From Amazonocrinis nigriterrae CENA67 (GTDB lineage: Bacteria; Cyanobacteriota; Cyanobacteriia; Cyanobacteriales; Nostocaceae): a stretch of 49,847 nucleotides of DNA. This document shows, in pieces, positions 18,001 to 27,221 of this stretch. The notes beneath the pieces are model-generated. The model searched no databases and was not told the origin of the DNA. It saw nothing but the letters and a program-made list of their open reading frames with translations. The DNA lies in assembly GCF_016056305.1 (NCBI RefSeq), contig NZ_JAECZC010000039.1, positions 1 to 49,847 of the forward strand, read 5' to 3'. The first letter of the stretch is position 1. Every line of letters starts with the position of its first letter. A program made the position numbers and the translations under genes.

Positions 18001-20592
18001 TTAATTCACCTTGCGTTGGAAGGTAAGTGTTCTTTGCTCACCTGGCGTAACTTTGCCAGTAATACTATCTACATACTTCGTGACATCAGTAGTCACTGTG
18101 GTTCCAGTTTGGTCAATGCTAGAAGTATTAGCTGGGTTGTTACCGCTATAGAATTGGATGGTTGCAGCCCCAGAATCCTTAGCTGAACCTACGACATTGC
18201 TGGTATCAATTTGACCATTTTTATCGTTGTCTAGTGCCCAGTTGTTGGAACCAGCAGGAGTATCATCAAAGGTTGTGCCATCTTCAGTAATTACAACCTT
18301 GTCAGCATTCAAAATCACGTTACCACTGCCTGCTTGCGGATCAGAAATATTTTTGTACCGAATTTGATACTCAATAATATTTCCAGGTGCAGGTGTTCTT
18401 GGTACATCAGCGACGCTGGCATTTGGATCGATGCCATTGGTAGTTGGTGTAGACTCAAAGTTATCTTGACCTGTACCAACTGCTGGCCCGCTTCCTGGTA
18501 GCACTCGTGACAGTTTGAGCAGTTTTAAATAGCCAGTGTAGACGCGATCGATAGTGATGTTTTTACTATCAGGTGTATTATCTGCATTTGTATCAATCGA
18601 GGCTTCGATATAAACTGGGTAGCCAAATTCTTGATCGCCTGGATAGTCTGGGATGGTATCGGTTGACAGGGATGTGTTGCTTGGCAAATCAATTTCCACA
18701 CCATAATTGATAGTTGCACCAGCAGCAACGTTAGGTATGGTAATTGGTGTACTGGCGGTTGCAAAGGTTCCTGTTCCTTGATCGTAAGTATAGACAGCAG
18801 ACTGACCACCATAAGTAATAGTTACTTTAGTCTTATCCGGTAAATCTTTGGGGTTCGCAGGTTTAGTTGGCGTTAGTGTGATAGTGCCAGCGTTAGCGCC
18901 ATTGTTTTTAATTGTGTTAGTGAATCCAACTGCTGCTGGGTCAATTTTCGTACCGGGTGCTGTACCAGCGGGAATCAAAGAAGATTTGTTAGTGAAGTCA
19001 TCGTTGGTTAGACCTGATGGCCCAACAGCATCTGGTGCATTCTGTGGCCCGTTAAGTATCGCTGAATTAACAGGTGTTTGCAGTGTGAAAGTGTTTGCCT
19101 CACCGCTTGGGCCAGTACCACTGTTGTTGTTGCTTGAGTCTGTTCCTGTTTCCGGGGATGTTGGGTTATCAATATAGCCGTCATCAACACTGGTAGGCGG
19201 TAGAGTATCGGGGACACCATCATTATTGGTATCTGTACCTGTAGGTGGTGTCATACTACCTGGAGAACCATCGTAGTTACTGGGATTTTGATCGCCGGAT
19301 TCGTCATATACTGGGGTGTTAGTACCAGGAGTTTGACCAAACAATTGAGCGATGTTAGCAACGGTCAAAGGTGAAGTTGCAGTTGATTCAACCCCTAGCT
19401 GAATCGAGAAGCCACTGACTGTGGCACCAGGAGCAATAGAAGTAATTGAAGATGGCTGATTGATAAAACCAACGCGGGTGATACCAGGGAGAGTGTCAGC
19501 ACCTTTTAAGGGGAAGGTTTTCCAATTGGCTGTATTAGCATCAGTCGTAATTGTGTCGGTGGTGTAAACTGCTTGCCAACCAGGAGGTGGAGTTGGTGCA
19601 ACTGCTAAATCTGTACCCGCAGGAATCGCATCAGAAACCAAGATGTAAGTACCGACCGTACCATCGACGTTGATGCTTGTACCCACTAGTGGTGCTGGAG
19701 TAATTCCTTGTCCTGTTGGGTCATTGGACTCCACCCGTACACTCAAATCGTAGGTGAGTTTGTCATCTGTAATTTGAGGTGTACCAGCATTGTTGTAAGT
19801 ACTGCGAGTCTTTAAAATTGTAGCTAAAGTATAAGACTTGACAGTTGAACCTACCTTAATTTGCTGGGTGGCGCTGGCTTCTCGCGTACCGTTCACTGGT
19901 AAACCAGGTACCTCACCAGGAGTACCATCAGGGTTATCGGCGGTATAAACGTCCCCACCATCGGGATTCCGCAGTTGGTTTTGAGCATTACCAGGAGTAT
20001 TACCAAGGGTAACAGTAATTACGTCGTTGGTATTAGCGCCAGCTTGGACGGTAACTGGTACACGTACCAATACAGTACCACCAGGCGGAACCGAGGGTGT
20101 GAATACTTCTGTGCTAGTGATATTTTGCCAAGTTTTACCACCGTCGGTGCTGTATTGCAGGCTATTAGGTGTACCACCAGGTAATGTACCAGACACTGTA
20201 CCCGGCCCAGTTGTTGAAGCTAAGTTAGGAATCCTAAATTGGGTGGGGTCGTTACCTACGTTTGTCAAAGTGTAACTATAGATGAGTAAATCGCCAATTC
20301 CAACAGTTCCACCGTTGCTATCTTCGACACCGGAAGGAGAGACAGTGATACCAGCAACTTCTGCTACTGTCACAACTACCGTGTTAGAGGTCGCATTTAT
20401 TGTTGTTCCGGGACTGTTGGGATCTTCGTAGGTCGCAGTTGCTGTGTTGCTGATGGACTGACCAGCAGTTGTACCTTCAGCTAATACAGGTGCTACAAGC
20501 TGAAAAATTCCATTCGCTAATAATGCTGTTGCCACTAGAGAATGGTAAAGTTTACATCGTTTTTTTTTGCCAAATCGCTGCGAAAATTTCAT
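18001..20592 (-). CDS. Large exported DUF11-type surface protein, first gene of the cluster
   Basis: An 863-residue exported protein. The ATG at 20592 (MKFSQRFGKKKRCKLYHSLV) gives a basic n-region, a hydrophobic core and cleavage near VLAEG; the open frame to 20694 adds residues without a signal. The mature start (SISNTATATYEDPNSPGTTI) matches the opening of the 15519 protein. The rest is a chain of beta-rich modules, with GIGDLLIYSYTLTNVGNDPT, LQYSTDGGKTW, and a C-terminal DUF11-type module (PAPGNIIEYQIRYKNISDPQ). It is rich in Thr, Pro, Gly, Asn and Asp and nearly free of cysteine in the mature part, which fits an extracellular structural protein. It is the first gene of the five-gene run, so the promoter should lie in 20593-21120. 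Confidence 0.82.
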   Translation of the reverse strand: MKFSQRFGKKKRCKLYHSLVATALLANGIFQLVAPVLAEGTTAGQSISNTATATYEDPNSPGTTINATSNTVVVTVAEVAGITVSPSGVEDSNGGTVGIGDLLIYSYTLTNVGNDPTQFRIPNLASTTGPGTVSGTLPGGTPNSLQYSTDGGKTWQNITSTEVFTPSVPPGGTVLVRVPVTVQAGANTNDVITVTLGNTPGNAQNQLRNPDGGDVYTADNPDGTPGEVPGLPVNGTREASATQQIKVGSTVKSYTLATILKTRSTYNNAGTPQITDDKLTYDLSVRVESNDPTGQGITPAPLVGTSINVDGTVGTYILVSDAIPAGTDLAVAPTPPPGWQAVYTTDTITTDANTANWKTFPLKGADTLPGITRVGFINQPSSITSIAPGATVSGFSIQLGVESTATSPLTVANIAQLFGQTPGTNTPVYDESGDQNPSNYDGSPGSMTPPTGTDTNNDGVPDTLPPTSVDDGYIDNPTSPETGTDSSNNNSGTGPSGEANTFTLQTPVNSAILNGPQNAPDAVGPSGLTNDDFTNKSSLIPAGTAPGTKIDPAAVGFTNTIKNNGANAGTITLTPTKPANPKDLPDKTKVTITYGGQSAVYTYDQGTGTFATASTPITIPNVAAGATINYGVEIDLPSNTSLSTDTIPDYPGDQEFGYPVYIEASIDTNADNTPDSKNITIDRVYTGYLKLLKLSRVLPGSGPAVGTGQDNFESTPTTNGIDPNASVADVPRTPAPGNIIEYQIRYKNISDPQAGSGNVILNADKVVITEDGTTFDDTPAGSNNWALDNDKNGQIDTSNVVGSAKDSGAATIQFYSGNNPANTSSIDQTGTTVTTDVTKYVDSITGKVTPGEQRTLTFQRKVN

Positions 20593-21118
20593 CGAACTAG
20601 TGGAATTAATCGGTAGACTTTTATCTGAAAATAAAATGCATAATCTGCCTGAAGTCTCAGACCCAAACTTGAGTTTGCAGACATTCAGACACAAAAATAT
20701 TATTTCGGAGCAATGATTACTGCTTGAAACTGTTAATAGCTAGCTTTTGTATGTACTCATAGCAGTACGCAATTTCTGATTGCGCTCTTCTAAGTTAGAT
20801 TCCAAGAGTTTTTGGTTATTAACCTTAAACTTGTGATTTTCATCAATCAGGAATCTAATAGTAGAACCTTAAAACGAAGATCATCGAATTTGAAACAGTT
20901 TAATTACTGGTATTAAAATAAATCTTACCTTATGGAAAAACGTAATATTACTTAGAATAATAGCAAATTTATTTAAAAGCATTCTATAGATGATACCCAA
21001 GCTTAGTAATTACACATGGTTAAGCTTTAAGTATTAATTATGCTTAGCAACACGTAAAGTTATAAATTATTCTCTATGGTTTACGTACTCTGATGTCAAT
21101 ATTCTCTAGAATTTTTAA
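20593..21118. other. Divergent intergenic region between surface cluster and thrC
   Basis: More than 500 bases of A+T-rich DNA between two divergent units. It should hold the promoters of the surface cluster (leftward) and thrC (rightward). I see no convincing sigma-70 boxes, RNA gene or reading frame. ACGTAATATTACTTAG around 20940 is a small near-palindrome. Confidence 0.5.
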
Positions 21119-21155
21119 TCAAACATACCCGACTAAATTTATCGGGTATGTTTGA
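21119..21155. promoter_or_regulatory. Perfect 13-bp inverted repeat in the thrC leader
   Basis: TCAAACATACCCG (21119-21131) and its exact complement CGGGTATGTTTGA (21143-21155), with an 11-base spacer, 66 bases before the thrC ATG. It is followed on the plus strand by a short ATTTTT. It could be an operator for either divergent unit or a hairpin in the thrC leader. No family assigned. Confidence 0.7.
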
Positions 21156-21221
21156 CTAGTATTTTTGCTCGTGCTACTATTTCGAGCAACAGTTGACGGA
21201 CAAACAGGGAAAGCTAGATTT

Positions 21222-22526
21222 ATGACTCAGGCAACAACCACACATCCACAAGCAACCACTGCCACCTTTAAATCTCTAAAGTGTAAGGAATGTGGTACAG
21301 AATATGAACTTAATGCCAGCAATGTTTGTGAGTTATGTTTTGGGCCTTTAGAAGTCAAGTATGACTACAGCGCTCTACGTCTAACTGTCACTCGTGAAAA
21401 AATCCAAGCTGGGCCAAATTCCATTTGGCGCTACCGTCCCTTTTTGCCTGTTGCAACTGACAATGTTATAGATGTGGGAACTGGTATGACTCCCCTGGTT
21501 CGTTCCCACCGCCTCGCACGTCGCCTGGGTTTAAACAAGCTTTATATCAAAAATGATGCTGTCAACATGCCCACCCTGAGCTTTAAAGATCGGGTGGTGT
21601 CAGTTGCTCTCACCCGTGCGCGGGAATTAGGTTTTACTACTGTTTCCTGCGCTAGCACAGGGAATTTGGCTAATTCCACAGCAGCGATCGCAGCCCACGC
21701 CGGTTTAGATTGTTGTGTATTCATCCCCGCTGACTTAGAAGCAGGTAAAGTTTTAGGCAGCCTCATCTACAGCCCCACCCTTATGGCAGTTAAGGGAAAT
21801 TACGATCAGGTAAATCGCCTATGTTCGGAAGTTGCTAATACACATGGCTGGGGTTTTGTCAATATTAATTTGCGCCCCTACTATTCTGAAGGTTCCAAGA
21901 CTCTTGGCTTTGAAGTCGCTGAACAACTTGGTTGGCAACTACCAGACCATATCGTTGCTCCTCTGGCTTCGGGTTCGCTCTTTACAAAAATTTACAAAGG
22001 ATTTCAAGAATTTGTCGAAGTCGGTTTAGTGGAAGGCAAAGATGTCCGTTTCAGCGGCGCTCAAGCTGAAGGTTGTTCCCCCATCGCCGAAGCATTTAAA
22101 CAAGACCGCGACTTTATTAAGCCAGTGAAACCGAATACAATTGCTAAATCGATTGCGATCGGCAACCCAGCAGATGGAATTTACGCAGTTGAAATTGCTA
22201 AGAAAACTGGCGGTAATATTGAATCAGTCAACGACGCAGAAATTATCGAAGGAATCAAGCTGCTGGCAGAAACCGAAGGCATCTTTACAGAAACAGCTGG
22301 CGGTACTACTATTGCAGTGCTGAAAAAATTGGTAGAAGCTGGCAAAATTGATCCAGATGAAACTACCGTGGTTTACATCACTGGCAATGGATTGAAAACC
22401 CAAGAAGCAGTACAAGGCTATATTGGTGAACCCTTGACTATTGATGCTAAACTAGACAGTTTTGAGCGGGCCTTAGAGCGGTCGCGTACATTAGATCGTT
22501 TGGAATGGCAGCAAGTTCTCGTTTAG
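21222..22526 (+). CDS. thrC: Threonine synthase with N-terminal zinc ribbon
   Basis: PLP enzyme converting O-phosphohomoserine to threonine, 434 residues. A zinc-ribbon-like start has CKEC (C21, C24) and CELC (C36, C39). The fold-type II core follows, with MPTLSFKDR holding the PLP lysine K122, then SCASTGNLANSTAAIAAHAG and the C-terminal ETAGGTTIAVLKKLVEAG. The ATG at 21222 is preferred over the TTG at 21165: the extra 19 residues are unlike the family, and AGGGAAAG lies just upstream of the ATG. A ubiquitin-like carrier follows 200 bp downstream on the same strand; this pairing invites comparison with the CysM/CysO system, since CysM is a related PLP enzyme. Confidence 0.94.
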   Translation: MTQATTTHPQATTATFKSLKCKECGTEYELNASNVCELCFGPLEVKYDYSALRLTVTREKIQAGPNSIWRYRPFLPVATDNVIDVGTGMTPLVRSHRLARRLGLNKLYIKNDAVNMPTLSFKDRVVSVALTRARELGFTTVSCASTGNLANSTAAIAAHAGLDCCVFIPADLEAGKVLGSLIYSPTLMAVKGNYDQVNRLCSEVANTHGWGFVNINLRPYYSEGSKTLGFEVAEQLGWQLPDHIVAPLASGSLFTKIYKGFQEFVEVGLVEGKDVRFSGAQAEGCSPIAEAFKQDRDFIKPVKPNTIAKSIAIGNPADGIYAVEIAKKTGGNIESVNDAEIIEGIKLLAETEGIFTETAGGTTIAVLKKLVEAGKIDPDETTVVYITGNGLKTQEAVQGYIGEPLTIDAKLDSFERALERSRTLDRLEWQQVLV

Positions 22527-22553
22527 TTGAAAGTTATGAGTTTTTGATTTCTC

Positions 22554-22667
22554 ATACCAATTCTGTCTAAAGCTGGCCCTACAGGGCTTACGCAAAACAA
22601 CACACTTTAGTGGCAATTCATGAATTGCCTTGACGTGAATCAAGCGCAACTTACATAGGATTGGTAT
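22554..22667. repeat. MITE-like element with ATACCAAT/ATTGGTAT ends
   Basis: A 114-bp element between thrC and the carrier gene, bounded by ATACCAAT and its inverted copy ATTGGTAT. An internal GGCAATTCATGAATTGCC palindrome is present. Its right half (about 22612-22667) is closely similar to 39970-40027, so it belongs to a dispersed family. Confidence 0.75.
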
Positions 22668-22728
22668 AACTCCTTACTCTTAACTTTATTCCTAACTCTT
22701 TACCCTTCACTATCAACTTTTTTCTCCT

Positions 22729-23007
22729 ATGGCTGTAACAGTTTTAGTTCCTACTGCTCTTCAGAAATTTACTAATGACCAAGCGACTCTAGAATGTAGT
22801 GGTAATAACATTGCTGAACTTTTAGAATCTTTAGAGAAAAGCTGTCCTGGTATTAAAGCACGTCTGTATGATCAAGATAAAGGAGAGTTGCGCCGTTTTC
22901 TGAATTTGTACGTCAACAGCGAAGATATCCGCTTTTTAGAAGGGATAAAAACAACTCTAAAAGATGGCGATGAAGTCAGTATTGTCCCTGCTGTCGCTGG
23001 TGGCTGA
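22729..23007 (+). CDS. ThrC-linked MoaD/ThiS-like ubiquitin-fold carrier
   Basis: A 92-residue beta-grasp protein ending in Gly-Gly ([14 protein letters not shown]). N-terminus [20 protein letters not shown], middle [20 protein letters not shown], and [16 protein letters not shown]. This pattern (acidic, with LNLYVN) is nearer the MoaD-like/CysO type than the MoaD at 7742, to which it has little identity beyond the tail. Its position right after thrC is the main clue to its role. A thiocarboxylate sulfur donor in amino-acid metabolism is possible, but no Mec-type protease or E1-like activator is in the window. Confidence 0.83.
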   Translation: MAVTVLVPTALQKFTNDQATLECSGNNIAELLESLEKSCPGIKARLYDQDKGELRRFLNLYVNSEDIRFLEGIKTTLKDGDEVSIVPAVAGG

Positions 23008-23060
23008 GGTAGAACACACTTAATATAAGATTGAGTAGATAAATTCTCAAAGCTTGCTAT

Positions 23061-23087
23061 TAGGGGCACGGCATTGTCGTGTCCCTA
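23061..23087. terminator. Hairpin after the carrier gene
   Basis: AGGGGCACG (23062-23070) pairs with CGTGTCCCT (23078-23086), one G-U pair, 7-base loop, followed by TATTGTTTTATT. It may act as a terminator. It also looks like one of the GGGGC-type interspersed palindromes. The rest of the gap to 23344 holds nothing I can name. Confidence 0.55.
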
Positions 23088-23344
23088 TATTGTTTTATTG
23101 ATTTAGCTTGAAGAAGTATTTAGCAATTACCTGAGTAAGTCCCTGATAAATCAAAACATCTTATTGTAACTGTTTATTACTGATTGATAAAGGTTAACAG
23201 CTAACAGTTATCAGTCATCTGTACTTTAGTACTTTTTTCTAATCTTCCCTAAAAACACCTTCTCATCATCGGTGTTACCTTTAAGTTGTCAGCAGTGCCA
23301 ACTTAATTAACTAATATTGTGTAAATTCAATGAAAGCAAAAATT

Positions 23345-24385
23345 ATGAGTAGCCACTCAGAACAGTTTGCCAGTGATAATTACTCTGGCATTTGTCCAGA
23401 AGCGCTGGAGTACATGATTCAAGCTAATCAAGGTAGTTCGCCAGCTTACGGCAATGACGAATGGACTCAAAAAGCAACAGATTATTTTCGGGAACTCTTT
23501 GAAATTGATTGTGAAGTATTTTTTGCCTTTAATGGTACAGCAGCTAATTCTTTATCATTAGCAGCACTTTGTCAGTCATATCATAGTGTAATTTGTCATG
23601 AAACAGCCCACATAGAAACAGACGAATGTGGCGCACCAGAATTTGCTTCTAATGGTTCTAAACTATTACTTGCTAAAGGGGAAAATGGTAAGTTAACAGC
23701 CCAGGCTATCGAGGCAATAGTGACTAGGCGTGCTGATATTCATTATCCCAAACCGAAAGTTATTAGCATTACCCAAGCAACTGAATTAGGGACTTTATAT
23801 ACTATTGAAGAACTTTTAGGGATTAAAGAAATTGCTCAAAAGTATAACTTAAAGATTCACATGGATGGCGCACGCTTTGCCAACGCAGTAGCAGCAATGA
23901 ATAAGAGTCCTGCCGAAATGACATGGAAAAGTGGTGTAGATGTCTTATGTTTTTGTGGCACGAAAAATGGTATGGCATTAGGTGAAGCTATTCTTTTTTT
24001 TAACAAAGCATTAGCAGAAGATTTTGACTATCGATGTAAGCAAGCAGGTCAGTTAGCATCAAAAATGCGATTTATTTCTGCTCCTTGGTTAGGTTTGTTA
24101 GAAACTGGTGCGTGGTTAAAAAATGCACGACATGCCAATCAATGCGCTGAATATCTAGAAAATCAACTATTAAAGATAGAAGGCGTAGAGATGATGTTTC
24201 CGCGAGAAGCAAACGCTGTTTTTGTCAAACTACCAGAGCAGGTTATTCAAACCTTAAAAAGTAAGAATTGGCAATTTTATACATTTATTGGTGTAGGAGG
24301 AGTGCGCTTGATGTGTTCCTGGAATACAACCAAATCAAAAATGGATGAATTGCTAAGAGATATTAAGGATGCGATCGCGTCCTAG
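23345..24385 (+). CDS. ltaE: Low-specificity L-threonine aldolase-type PLP enzyme
   Basis: A 346-residue fold-type I PLP enzyme of the threonine-aldolase/beta-eliminating lyase family, cleaving threonine (or allo-threonine) to glycine and acetaldehyde. Visible: FASDNYSGICPEALEYM at the start, FAFNGTAANSLSLAALC, HETAHIETDECGAPEF, KIHMDGARFANA with the PLP-binding aspartate, and CFCGTKNGMALGEA with the Schiff-base lysine K207. The ATG at 23345 starts the family homology; the in-frame ATG at 23330 adds five residues. It is the third gene in a threonine-related plus-strand run (thrC, carrier, aldolase), but the spacer of 337 bases argues against one operon. Confidence 0.88.
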   Translation: MSSHSEQFASDNYSGICPEALEYMIQANQGSSPAYGNDEWTQKATDYFRELFEIDCEVFFAFNGTAANSLSLAALCQSYHSVICHETAHIETDECGAPEFASNGSKLLLAKGENGKLTAQAIEAIVTRRADIHYPKPKVISITQATELGTLYTIEELLGIKEIAQKYNLKIHMDGARFANAVAAMNKSPAEMTWKSGVDVLCFCGTKNGMALGEAILFFNKALAEDFDYRCKQAGQLASKMRFISAPWLGLLETGAWLKNARHANQCAEYLENQLLKIEGVEMMFPREANAVFVKLPEQVIQTLKSKNWQFYTFIGVGGVRLMCSWNTTKSKMDELLRDIKDAIAS

Positions 24386-24512
24386 TCAAGAGTTAATGGA
24401 TGATGATTGATGACGGTTGACTGATGACCATTGATTAATGTCAAAATGAAGTTAACTTACACTTAACGGTGAGCGATCGCTCTGAAAGCTAAATTAAGGA
24501 TTGACCTGAGCA

Positions 24513-25169
24513 ATGGCAGAAGAACAAAATCATAATGAAGCTGGCGAAGTGGCTCCCAGCACTGTTGACAAGCAGGCTCCCAGTGTCGCAGAAGAACACG
24601 CTCCTAGTACAGACTCACCCCAAGCGACAGACATACCTACTGCCAACGCGCCAGACCCCAAAGCAGTAAACTCAGAAACTAACCCCAATGCTGCTAAAGT
24701 TGCGGCTGCATCTCCCAAGCGAGAAAAACCCGCAGCTAAAGACGCAACAGATGAAAAACCTGCCGCCAAAGCCGCTGCAAAAAAGGAGAAAGCCCCATCT
24801 GTTGAAGATAAGCCGTTTGTAGAGTTCATCGAGCAAGACTATTTGCCAGCTGTACAAAAGGCGATCGCAAAAGAAGGTGTAAAAGATTTACAATTATCTT
24901 TTGCCAAGCAGAAGCTTCCTATTGTTGGCTTTCAATCAGCAGAAGAATGCTGGCAAGTCGTTGGCAGATGGCAAAATGGTCTGCGCCAGTTTAATCTGTA
25001 TTTCCCCGATGAAGATATTCAAGGGAAAAAAGGATTTTCTTGCAATGAAGGCAAAAAACCTAGTACTCTTGAGTCATTCCTCATCGATGAGCGCAAAATT
25101 ACACTAGACTTGCTGATATTTGGTTTAGTGCAGCGCTTGAATGGTCAAAAGTGGCTAGGTTTAAATTAG
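24513..25169 (+). CDS. DUF2996 protein with long Ala/Pro/Lys-rich N-terminus
   Basis: A 218-residue cyanobacterial protein. Residues 1-100 are low complexity (Ala, Pro, Glu, Lys; KPAAKAAAKKEKAP) and probably disordered. Residues about 105-218 form the conserved domain, EQDYLPAVQKAIAKEGVKDL, KLPIVGFQSAEECWQVVGRW, and the ending LVQRLNGQKWLGLN. This matches my memory of DUF2996, a family of oxygenic phototrophs with no function I can state. No signal peptide or membrane helix. It precedes acsF on the same strand, with the TM2 gene in between on the opposite strand. The family name is recalled, not searched. Confidence 0.75.
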   Translation: MAEEQNHNEAGEVAPSTVDKQAPSVAEEHAPSTDSPQATDIPTANAPDPKAVNSETNPNAAKVAAASPKREKPAAKDATDEKPAAKAAAKKEKAPSVEDKPFVEFIEQDYLPAVQKAIAKEGVKDLQLSFAKQKLPIVGFQSAEECWQVVGRWQNGLRQFNLYFPDEDIQGKKGFSCNEGKKPSTLESFLIDERKITLDLLIFGLVQRLNGQKWLGLN

Positions 25170-25178
25170 TCATTGGTA

Positions 25179-25227
25179 ACTGACCACTAACAACTGACAA
25201 CTGACAACTGACCACTGACCACTGACA
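25179..25227. repeat. Heptanucleotide STRR (CTGACAA/CTGACCA units)
   Basis: About seven tandem 7-bp units alternating CTGACAA and CTGACCA, between two convergent genes. They are related to the GACCACT array at 3693-3730. Confidence 0.8.
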
Positions 25228-25233
25228 GTGACT

Positions 25234-25794
25234 TTAAAGTTCATGAAAGTGGTAAGTAACGGCTCCAGTAATGGGGTCGTTATCTATTTTGACATAACCT
25301 GATTTGAGCATTTCCTTGAGAGTAGTTTCTACTTCAGCAAAACTGGCTCCTGTTGCTTTCACACCTTGAGTCACAGTCAGGCTACCACCTTTGCTTTCTG
25401 CTGCGTCAATTAGTTTAACCATGAGTTCGTTACCAGTTGGGCGGTGAACTTGGGAAGCCACCACTGGTTGATTCAGCGGTACACCCAAAGGAGATAGACC
25501 TGCTTTGAGTCTAAAATTCTGTTCGTATTCGTCAACAATATTTGGTATCAGGAACAGATCTACAAATTGTCCAATACCAAACACACCACCAGTCAACAGC
25601 CACAGCAAACCTGTCCCTATCTTGCCATTGTATAAGCGATGCAGTCCTCCTAAGCCGAAAAACAACGCTGCACTCAAGATATAAGAGACAAGAAGACGTT
25701 CGTTATGCTGATTGTTTTCAGGATTCATCTTGCTTTCATCCCCTAGATTTGCTCTTGTTGTCTTAGATGGTTTTCCCATGCTGTTTTGTTTCAT
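25234..25794 (-). CDS. TM2-domain membrane protein
   Basis: A 186-residue protein with a TM2 domain: two hydrophobic helices joined by a short turn, [20 protein letters not shown] and [20 protein letters not shown], with the typical [12 protein letters not shown] and [12 protein letters not shown]. The soluble C-terminal part (about 105-186) reads like a winged-helix fold: [40 protein letters not shown]. So it may couple membrane attachment to a regulatory helix-turn-helix-like domain; that is inference. The first ATG is kept; ATG at residue 21 (MNPENNQHN) is a fair alternative. Confidence 0.8.
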   Translation of the reverse strand: MKQNSMGKPSKTTRANLGDESKMNPENNQHNERLLVSYILSAALFFGLGGLHRLYNGKIGTGLLWLLTGGVFGIGQFVDLFLIPNIVDEYEQNFRLKAGLSPLGVPLNQPVVASQVHRPTGNELMVKLIDAAESKGGSLTVTQGVKATGASFAEVETTLKEMLKSGYVKIDNDPITGAVTYHFHEL

Positions 25795-26057
25795 ATCAGC
25801 ATAGCCAGCAAATGGAGTAATCAGAAGTAGGATTATCTACTTATATTGTGAGTTGACTACCAATTCTGGATGCTCGATTCCGCAAATATTGATGTATTGT
25901 TGCAACTCTTAACGTTTTTGGTAACAGTTTGCAGCCTTTACCTTGGTAGACTGAACTTTATACAAATGAATTATTGTCGTCTGGTGCGCCTTGTGAGAGC
26001 ATAACCATTAGCTTTCTCGTGCTATCAAGATAATAAAGAAAAAAGAGCAATCAAGAC

Positions 26058-27134
26058 ATGGTAGATTCCCTTAAAAAACCAGGCTTTGAAGAAATGCGGC
26101 CAGGGATTAAAGTCCCGGCAAAAGAAACCCTATTAACACCCCGGTTTTATACTACCGATTTTGATGAGATGGCGCGGATGGACATCTCCGTCAATGAAGA
26201 CGAGTTGAAAGCCATTCTCGAAGAGTTTCGGACAGACTACAACCGCCATCACTTCGTTCGGGATGCCGAGTTTGAACAATCCTGGGATCATATTGACGGG
26301 GAAACTCGCCGATTGTTTGTGGAATTTCTAGAACGTTCTTGTACAGCAGAGTTTTCCGGCTTTTTGCTGTACAAAGAACTCGGCCGCCGTTTGAAGGACA
26401 AAAGCCCCGTCCTCGCAGAGTGCTTCAACCTGATGTCACGGGATGAAGCGCGTCATGCTGGCTTTTTGAACAAAGCGCTTTCAGACTTCAATATGTCCCT
26501 GGATTTAGGGTTTTTGACCAAGAGCCGCGCTTATACCTTCTTTAAGCCGAAATTTATCTTCTACGCTACTTATCTTTCGGAAAAAATTGGTTATTGGCGG
26601 TATATCACGATTTATCGTCACCTAGAAGCACATCCAGAAGACAGAGTTTATCCAATTTTCCGGTTCTTTGAGAACTGGTGTCAGGATGAAAACCGTCACG
26701 GCGATTTCTTTGATGCGGTGATGAAATCCCAGCCTCAGATGTTGAATGACTGGAAGGCTAGACTGTGGAGTCGCTTTTTCTTGTTGTCAGTATTTGCCAC
26801 GATGTATCTCAACGACATTCAGCGCAAAGACTTTTATGCTGCCATTGGGCTAGATGCGCGTGAATACGACATCTATGTAATTAAGAAGACCAATGAAACC
26901 GCAGGTAGAGTATTCCCGTTGATGCTGGATGTAGACAATCCAGAGTTTTATCAGCGGTTAGATGTGTGTGTCAAGAATAACGAAAAATTGACAGCGATAT
27001 CTAACTCTAACACTCCCAAATTCCTGCAATTCTTCCAGAAGCTTCCAATTTACATCTCGCATGGTTGGCAATTGCTGCGGCTGTACTTGATGAAGCCAAT
27101 TGATGCTGTTCCCGCTCAAGGTACGGCTCGCTAA
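26058..27134 (+). CDS. acsF: Mg-protoporphyrin IX monomethyl ester (oxidative) cyclase
   Basis: The oxygen-dependent di-iron cyclase that forms the fifth ring of chlorophyll, membrane associated. 358 residues, the normal length. The start [20 protein letters not shown] and [20 protein letters not shown] are family hallmarks. The two iron-binding motifs are visible: [15 protein letters not shown] near residue 130 and [15 protein letters not shown] near 213. Additional acidic ligands sit in [20 protein letters not shown]. All key residues look intact. It has its own 260-base 5' region and a good terminator at 27160-27192, so it is a single-gene unit. Many cyanobacteria have a second cyclase used in low oxygen; I cannot assign the paralogue. 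Confidence 0.97.
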   Translation: MVDSLKKPGFEEMRPGIKVPAKETLLTPRFYTTDFDEMARMDISVNEDELKAILEEFRTDYNRHHFVRDAEFEQSWDHIDGETRRLFVEFLERSCTAEFSGFLLYKELGRRLKDKSPVLAECFNLMSRDEARHAGFLNKALSDFNMSLDLGFLTKSRAYTFFKPKFIFYATYLSEKIGYWRYITIYRHLEAHPEDRVYPIFRFFENWCQDENRHGDFFDAVMKSQPQMLNDWKARLWSRFFLLSVFATMYLNDIQRKDFYAAIGLDAREYDIYVIKKTNETAGRVFPLMLDVDNPEFYQRLDVCVKNNEKLTAISNSNTPKFLQFFQKLPIYISHGWQLLRLYLMKPIDAVPAQGTAR

Positions 27135-27159
27135 GTTCTAAAATTTGTGCAAAAGACTT

Positions 27160-27192
27160 AGTGGTTCTGTTGTGTGCAGAACCACTTTTTTT
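27160..27192 (+). terminator. Rho-independent terminator of acsF
   Basis: AGTGGTTCTG pairs perfectly with CAGAACCACT (10-bp stem, 7-base loop) and is followed by six more T residues. It lies 25 bases after the acsF stop. Confidence 0.9.
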
Positions 27193-27221
27193 ATGGAAAC
27201 GAGCAATAAAGGTGAGAAATC

